A DNA stretch of 64,000 nt, taken from the NCBI GenBank assembly GCA_022844405.1, contig JALHLV010000011.1:62001-126000 (forward strand), in the 5' to 3' direction. The notes below the pieces were generated by a model. That model was given only the letters and a program-made list of their open reading frames with translations, ran no database searches and was not told where the DNA came from. Within the stretch, counting starts at the first letter, position 1; each line of letters starts with the position of its first letter. Source of the stretch: Sphingomonadales bacterium. GTDB lineage: Bacteria; Pseudomonadota; Alphaproteobacteria; SMXS01. This document shows, piece after piece, positions 59,538 through 64,000 of the stretch. The position numbers were made by a program, and so were the translations under genes.

Positions 59538-59640
59538 AAAACGCCCCTCACCCTAACCCTCTCCCAATGGGAGAGGGAACGCGGGAGCGTACTCCATCGA
59601 ACCCTCTCCCCTTGGGAGAGGGCAGGGTGAGGGGCGTTTT
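59538..59640. repeat. Palindromic repeat, family C (three-stem)
   Basis: Outer perfect 17-bp arms 59538-59554 (aaaacgcccctcaccct) and 59624-59640 enclose two 9-bp hairpins, 59557-59565/59569-59577 and 59602-59610/59614-59622, both ccctctccc/gggagaggg with 3-nt loops. In RNA or single-stranded DNA it would fold as a three-way junction. It lies between cysH and tRNA-Leu and ends in tttt, so it may also terminate cysH. The ccctcaccctaaccctctccc theme is a common dispersed repeat in proteobacteria. Confidence 0.9.
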
Positions 59641-59722
59641 ATCCACCGCTCACGCCAATCGGATTCCCGGCCCGTTCTTTCCTTGCGGCCCGCATCCGAT
59701 TTTGCTACTTCAGCGCCTCACT

Positions 59723-59809
59723 GCGGTCGTGGCGGAATTGGTAGACGCGCAGCGTTGAGGTCGCTGTGGGCGCAAGCTCGTGGAAGTTCGAGTCTTCTCG
59801 ACCGCACCA
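59723..59809 (+). tRNA. tRNA-Leu (GAG anticodon)
   Basis: 87-nt class II tRNA: acceptor GCGGTCG/CGACCGC, anticodon loop TTGAGGT (GAG), long variable arm, T-arm with GTTCGAGTC, and encoded CCA at 59807-59809. It stands between cysH and mgtE. Confidence 0.95.
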
Positions 59810-59886
59810 GTTCAAGGACCTGCAGGTAACCGATATTGCCTGCAGGTCTTTTTTCTTCCGCGAACCTGTTCTGACAGGGGGTGCCG

Positions 59887-61287
59887 ATGCAGAGCGAAGA
59901 GACGGAACTGGAAGGCCGCCCCGTCGCCGAGGCGCCTGAAAGCTCGCCCTACCGGGTCTCCGAGGAGGAGGTCGCGCAGGTCGCCGAGGCGCTCAGGAAC
60001 GACGACGGCGCCTTCATTCACGCCCTGCTCGACAAGTACCACGCCGCCGACCAGGCCGACCTCATCGAGCAACTGTCGTCGAAGAACCGGCGGCGGCTGA
60101 TCGAGATCGCCCGCGACTGGATCGAGCCCGAGGCGCTGACCGAACTGGAAGAGACGGTCCGCGACGAGATCCTCGACCTGCTCGGGCCGCGCGAGGTCGC
60201 CGCCGCCATGAGCGAGCTGGAGGCGGACGACGCGGCCTACCTGATCCAGGACCTGGACGACGCCGACCGGCGCGAAGTGCTCGACGCCATGCCGGTCGAG
60301 GAGCGCGCCGACGTCGAGGCGGCGCTGGCCTATCCGGACGAGTCCGCGGGCCGGCTGATGCAGCGCGACTTCATCGCGGTGCCGGCCTACTGGACCGTCG
60401 GCCAGACCATCGACTACATGCGCGACAGCGAGGACCTGCCCGAGGATTTCTACGAAATCTTCGTCGTCGACGCCAAGATGAAGCCGATCGGCTCGCTCGC
60501 CCTCAACCGCCTGCTGCGCGCCAAGCGCCCGGTGAAGGTCGAGGAGATCATGGAGGACGAGCCGGTCCTCATCAACGCCATGACCGACCAGGAGGAAGTG
60601 GCGTTCCTGTTCAAGCAGTACGACCTGATCTCGGCCCTGGTCGTCAACGACGACAACCGGCTGCTCGGCGTCATCATGGTCGACGACATCGTCGACGTCA
60701 TCCACGACGAGGCCCAGGAGGACATTCTGCTGCTGTCGGGCGTGTCCGACGCCTCGGTGCACGAGTCGGTCCTGTGGACGGTGCGCACGCGCCTGCCATG
60801 GCTGTTCGTCAACCTGCTGACGGCGATCCTGGCCGCCTCGGTGATCAACCAGTTCGACGCCACCATCGAGCAGATGGTGGCACTTGCCGTGCTGATGCCC
60901 ATCGTCGCCAGTATGGGCGGCAACGCCGGCACCCAGGCGCTGGCCGTGGCGGTCCGCGCGCTGGGCATGAAGGAGCTGACATCGGCCAACGCCATGCGGA
61001 CGGTGATCCGCGAGGCGTCGGTCGGCCTGCTCAACGGCTTGGCCATGGCGCTGCTGATCGGCCTGCTGGTGGGCTTCTATTTCGGCAACTGGATGCTCGG
61101 CGGCGTGATCGCCAGCGCCATGATCATCAACCTGGTGGTCGCGGCCTTCGCCGGCGTGCTCATTCCGCTGGGCCTGTCGCGCGCTGGCGTCGATCCGGCG
61201 GTCGCCTCCAGCGTGTTCGTGACCACGGTCACGGACGTCGTCGGCTTCTTCGCCTTCCTCGGTCTCGCCGCGCTGATCCTGCTGTGA
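59887..61287 (+). CDS. mgtE: Magnesium transporter MgtE
   Basis: 466 residues. Cytosolic N domain (about 25-140, with helical MgtE-N repeats such as ALLDKYHAADQADLIEQL), two CBS domains (~140-260; LMQRDFIAVPAYWTVGQTIDYMR, FKQYDLISALVVNDDNRLLGVIMVDDIVD), then five transmembrane helices (~290-466) with the pore motif LMPIVASMGGNAGTQALAV. It is a Mg2+ channel gated by cytosolic Mg2+ through the N and CBS domains. ATG at 59887 is chosen because AGGGGG lies 6 nt upstream and the GTG at 59881 overlaps that site. Confidence 0.95.
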   Translation: MQSEETELEGRPVAEAPESSPYRVSEEEVAQVAEALRNDDGAFIHALLDKYHAADQADLIEQLSSKNRRRLIEIARDWIEPEALTELEETVRDEILDLLGPREVAAAMSELEADDAAYLIQDLDDADRREVLDAMPVEERADVEAALAYPDESAGRLMQRDFIAVPAYWTVGQTIDYMRDSEDLPEDFYEIFVVDAKMKPIGSLALNRLLRAKRPVKVEEIMEDEPVLINAMTDQEEVAFLFKQYDLISALVVNDDNRLLGVIMVDDIVDVIHDEAQEDILLLSGVSDASVHESVLWTVRTRLPWLFVNLLTAILAASVINQFDATIEQMVALAVLMPIVASMGGNAGTQALAVAVRALGMKELTSANAMRTVIREASVGLLNGLAMALLIGLLVGFYFGNWMLGGVIASAMIINLVVAAFAGVLIPLGLSRAGVDPAVASSVFVTTVTDVVGFFAFLGLAALILL

Positions 61288-61402
61288 TTTTGCCGCGCGT
61301 CGGCCCATGTGCCTCCATTCCGGGTTGACTCCGGGCCCCCGGTCAAAACAAAAAGACGTCCATCACGCCGCCTTCCCGGCGCTCCGCAACGAAGGAAACG
61401 CC

Positions 61403-62584
61403 ATGTCCGACACTTCGATCGTCATCACCGGCATCGGCCGCACGCCCATGGCCACGTTCCAGGGCGAGCTGGCGTCCCTGACCGCGCCCCAGCTCGGCGC
61501 CGTCGCCATCGCCAGGGCCGTCGCCGAGACCGGCATTCCGGTCGCCGACTATGACGAGACCATCATGGGTTGCGTGCTGCCGGCCGGCCTGGGCCAGGCG
61601 CCGGCCCGCCAGGCCAGCCTGGGCGCGGGCATCCCCGACAGCGTCGGCGCCACCACGGTCAACAAGATGTGCGGCTCGGGCATGAAGGCGATCATGCAGG
61701 GCGCCGACATGATCATGGCCGGCGCCGCCGACATCGTCATCGCCGGCGGCCTGGAGAGCATGACCAACGCGCCCTACCTGCTGCCCAAGGTCCGCCAGGG
61801 CCTGCGCATGGGCCATGGCGAGGTCAAGGACCACATGTTCACCGATGGCCTGGAGGATTTCCGCCACGGCCGCCTGATGGGCACCTATGCCGAGGCGACC
61901 GCCCAGCGCTACCAGTTCACCCGCGAGGCGCAGGACGCCTTCGCGGTCGCCTCGCTCAACCGCGCCCAGACCGCCAACGTCGACGGCACCTTCGGGCGCG
62001 AGATCGCGGCGGTGACGGTCAAGACCCGCAAGGGCGAGGCGGTGATCGATTCCGACGAGCAGCCGCGCACCGCCGACCACTCGAAGATCCCGAACCTGAA
62101 GCCGGCCTTCGCCAGGGACGGCACGGTGACGCCGGCCAATTCCAGCTCGATCTCCGACGGCGCCGCCGCCGTGGTGCTGATGACCCGCGGCAACGCCGAC
62201 AAACGGGGCGTCAAGCCGCTCGCGCGCATCATCGGCCAGGCGACCTTCGCACAGGAGCCGGAATGGTTCACCACGGCGCCGGTCGGCGCGGTGAAGAAGG
62301 TGCTGGACCGCGTCGGCTGGAAAATGTCGGACGTGGACCTGTTCGAGATCAACGAGGCCTTCGCCGTGGTGCCGATGGCGGTGATGCGCGACCTTGGCGT
62401 CGGCCACGACATCATGAACATCCATGGCGGCGCCTGCGCGCTGGGCCATCCGGTCGGCGCCTCGGGCGCGCGGATCATCGTCACCCTGATCAACGCGCTG
62501 GAGAAGCACGGTCTCAAGCGCGGCGTCGCCGGCATCTGCCTGGGCGGCGGCGAGGCCACGGCGCTGGCCATCGAGCTGGTCTGA
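61403..62584 (+). CDS. Acetyl-CoA acetyltransferase (biosynthetic-type thiolase)
   Basis: 393 residues. The acyl-accepting Cys90 (NKMCGSGMKA), His349 (CALGHPVGASGAR) and the proton-shuttling Cys379 (ICLGGGEATA) are all present, and the length fits the acetoacetyl-CoA thiolase (PhaA/AtoB) group. It condenses two acetyl-CoA or cleaves acetoacetyl-CoA. ATG at 61403 with GAAGGAA upstream; longer in-frame starts have no support. The following DUF1489 gene overlaps its stop. A role in PHA synthesis or in degradation cannot be separated here. Confidence 0.93.
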   Translation: MSDTSIVITGIGRTPMATFQGELASLTAPQLGAVAIARAVAETGIPVADYDETIMGCVLPAGLGQAPARQASLGAGIPDSVGATTVNKMCGSGMKAIMQGADMIMAGAADIVIAGGLESMTNAPYLLPKVRQGLRMGHGEVKDHMFTDGLEDFRHGRLMGTYAEATAQRYQFTREAQDAFAVASLNRAQTANVDGTFGREIAAVTVKTRKGEAVIDSDEQPRTADHSKIPNLKPAFARDGTVTPANSSSISDGAAAVVLMTRGNADKRGVKPLARIIGQATFAQEPEWFTTAPVGAVKKVLDRVGWKMSDVDLFEINEAFAVVPMAVMRDLGVGHDIMNIHGGACALGHPVGASGARIIVTLINALEKHGLKRGVAGICLGGGEATALAIELV

Positions 62585-62991
62585 TGGCCAGCGTTCACCT
62601 GCTGCGTCCGGCGGTCGGGGTCACCGACCTCGACAATCTGCGGCAGGTGATGCTGGCACGCGGCGATGGGCGCTGCATCCATACGCGCAACATCCCCAAG
62701 CGCGCCGACGAGCTGCTTGCCGGCGGCTCGGTCTACTGGATCATCACCCGCAAGATCCTGGCGCGGCAGCTGCTGACGTCCATCGAGCGCCTCGAGGACG
62801 ACAACGGCCGCGCCTACTGCCGCATCTACCTGGATGGCACGGTGGTGCCGGTCCATCCCTGGCCCCGCCGCCCGCACCAGGGCTGGCGCTACCTGAAGCC
62901 CGAGGACGCCCCGCCCGACCTGCGCGAAGGCGACACCGGCGACATGCCGCCGGAAATGATCGCGGAGTTGCGGGAACTGGGGCTGCTGTAA
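62584..62991 (+). CDS. DUF1489 family protein
   Basis: 135 residues. The sequence matches the alphaproteobacterial DUF1489 family: VHLLRPAVGVTDLDNL, then RHIPKRADELL.GGSVYWIITRKILARQ (here IHTRNIPKRADELLAGGSVYW), CRIYLDGTVVPVHPWPRRPHQGWRYLKPEDAP and the C-terminal MPPEMIAELRELGLL. Function unknown. ATG at 62584 overlaps the thiolase stop (TGATG), implying coupling. Confidence 0.85.
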   Translation: MASVHLLRPAVGVTDLDNLRQVMLARGDGRCIHTRNIPKRADELLAGGSVYWIITRKILARQLLTSIERLEDDNGRAYCRIYLDGTVVPVHPWPRRPHQGWRYLKPEDAPPDLREGDTGDMPPEMIAELRELGLL

Positions 62992-63007
62992 AGACCCATC
63001 CCAATTG

Positions 63008-63186
63008 TTGTCATCCCGGCGAAAGCCAGGACCCAGTCCCTGTGCAAGCAAAAAACTATCCGTGTCCCTGAGCTTGTCGAAGGGCGTTGCACCAAGGCTG
63101 ATGCAGGGCCCTTCGACAAGCTCAGGGACACGGTAAAGGTTGGAGACTTGCATCGCTGGGTCCCGGCTTTCGTGCCGGGATGACAA
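63008..63186. repeat. Palindromic repeat, family B, interrupted by family A
   Basis: Arms 63008-63036 (ttgtcatcccggcgaaagcc...) and 63156-63186 are complementary except for one mismatch and a 2-nt insertion in the right arm. Their spacer holds a complete family A palindrome. The element lies between the convergent DUF1489 and panC genes and its right arm touches the panC stop codon. Confidence 0.85.
63060..63133. repeat. Palindromic repeat, family A, copy 2
   Basis: Arms 63060-63091 and 63102-63133, 32 nt each, spacer 10 nt, with about two mismatches. Same 74-bp architecture as copy 1 at 1845-1918, with gcttgtcgaa in place of gctcgtcgaa. It is inserted in the spacer of a family B element. 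Confidence 0.9.
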
Positions 63187-64000
63187 TCAGTTTTGGATCG
63201 CCCAGTTGTCGATCAGCCGCGTCGTCCCCAACCTTGCCGCGCCGAACACCCTTGCAGGCTTGCCGGGCTCGGTGACCAGTTCCAGCGACGACGGGTCGCG
63301 CACCTCGACATAGTCGACGCTGTCGAATCCGGCCTCGACGATGTCCGCGCGCGCTTTCGCCGACGCCTCGGACGGGTCGCGGCCGGCCTTCACCGCGTCC
63401 CGAACCGCCTTCAGCGCCGTGGGCAGCGCCACGGCCGCCCTGCGCTGCTCCGGGTTCAGGTAGCGGTTGCGCGACGACAGGGCGAGACCGTCGGCCTCGC
63501 GCTCGATGGGTCCGCCCATGATCCGCACCGGGATGTTCAGGTCGGCGGTGAAGCGGCGGATGATTTGAAGCTGCTGGTAGTCCTTCTCGCCGAAGATCGC
63601 CACGTCGGGCAGCGCCGAGGTCAGCAGCTTGACCACCACCAGCGCCATGCCGTCGAAATGGCCGGGACGGTGGGCGCCGCACAGCACGTCGCCGAGCCGC
63701 TCGATATGAACCCTGGTGGAAAAGCCCTCCGGATACATCTCGCGGACCGTCGGCACGAAGGCGGCGTCGACGCGGGCGGTGGCCAGCTTCGCCACGTCCT
63801 CGGCCTCGGTGCGCGGATAGCGCTCGTAGTCCTCGCCGGGGCCGAACTGGGCCGGGTTGACGAAGATGCTGGCGATCACCCGCCCGGCCTGGCGCTTCGC
63901 CAGCCGCATCAGCGACAGATGCCCTTCGTGCAGCGCGCCCATGGTCGGGACGAGGGCGACGGTTTCGCCAGCTTTTCGCCACGCCGCCACTTGTCCGCGC
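63187..64000 (-). CDS. panC: Pantothenate synthetase PanC, 5' end outside window
   Basis: About 271 residues are visible; the N-terminal few residues lie past the right edge (the frame stays open to 64000). It ligates pantoate and beta-alanine with ATP. VPTMGALHEGHLSL carries the first nucleotidyl-transferase motif (HEGH), SIFVNPAQFGPGEDYERYPRT binds pantoate, GEKDYQQLQIIRR and the KMSKS-like SSRNRYL segment follow. The GTG codon near 63990 is internal, because the family has about 10-20 residues before AAWRKAGETVAL. Its stop touches the repeat element. Confidence 0.94.
   Translation of the reverse strand, partial: RGQVAAWRKAGETVALVPTMGALHEGHLSLMRLAKRQAGRVIASIFVNPAQFGPGEDYERYPRTEAEDVAKLATARVDAAFVPTVREMYPEGFSTRVHIERLGDVLCGAHRPGHFDGMALVVVKLLTSALPDVAIFGEKDYQQLQIIRRFTADLNIPVRIMGGPIEREADGLALSSRNRYLNPEQRRAAVALPTALKAVRDAVKAGRDPSEASAKARADIVEAGFDSVDYVEVRDPSSLELVTEPGKPARVFGAARLGTTRLIDNWAIQN

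Overview
The window is GC-rich (roughly two-thirds G+C by eye) bacterial chromosome from an alphaproteobacterium. Several things point there: adk lies between secY and rpsM; rpsD is absent from the alpha operon; there is an ATP12-family chaperone, a DUF1489 protein, two identical EF-Tu copies, and dispersed palindromes of the 'tcatcccggcgaa' and 'cctgagcttgtcgaaggg' types. The order cannot be fixed from sequence alone; a sphingomonad-like or Rhodospirillales-like lineage is the best guess.

Layout. 1-4290: a truncated nucleoside transporter (minus), a Tyr-phosphatase-like enzyme, a pirin (minus), and an adjacent LLM-type oxidoreductase plus deazaflavin-dependent nitroreductase-like protein, both families that often use F420. 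4351-8443: an accessory patch with a palindromic repeat, an orphan AbrB/MazE-type antitoxin and a 1214-residue MmeI-like (type IIL/IIG) restriction-modification protein. Its start abuts the 3' end of tRNA-Thr. 8462-11124: tRNA-Thr, rlmB, then tRNA-Tyr, tRNA-Gly, tuf and tRNA-Trp. 11177-22960: secE, nusG, rplK, rplA, rplJ, rplL, rpoB, rpoC. 22987-24340: a break in the usual rpoC-rpsL continuity, holding a terminator, an opposite-strand TlpA-like thioredoxin, a repeat nested inside another repeat, a frameshifted small ORF and the str-operon promoter and leader. 24341-42459: the fused str, S10, spc and alpha clusters (rpsL to rplQ), including secY, adk and rpoA. 42570-48695: periplasmic DegP-type protease, RarA, an unrecognised protein carrying an in-frame palindrome, a pseudouridine synthase, a HAD phosphatase and ATP12. 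48868-52690: propionyl-CoA carboxylase beta and alpha, and acylphosphatase. 52783-56104: a TetR regulator and a TonB-dependent receptor. 56215-58012: a HepT/MntA toxin-antitoxin pair downstream of lipB, and an NTF2-like protein. 58241-59520: siroheme synthase-type dehydrogenase and APS reductase (assimilatory sulfate reduction). 59723 to the end: tRNA-Leu, MgtE, thiolase, DUF1489 protein and panC (cut by the right edge).

Most of the window is conserved translation and transcription machinery in one direction, with tight or overlapping spacing and strong ribosome-binding sites. Likely control points are two TTGACA-type promoters ahead of the tRNA/tuf and tRNA-Trp/secE/nusG units, an L10 leader before rplJ, an rplL-rpoB hairpin, and a TTGACG-17-TATGTT promoter with a possible attenuator before rpsL.

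The least ordinary content is at least four families of mobile palindromes. One lies in frame inside a gene, and two sites show one family inserted within another. Other notable points are the MmeI-like restriction patch with an AT-richer segment in its likely target-recognition region, the HepT/MntA pair, and the almost identical tuf genes. I found no CRISPR array, IS transposase, prophage or convincing wholly new system.
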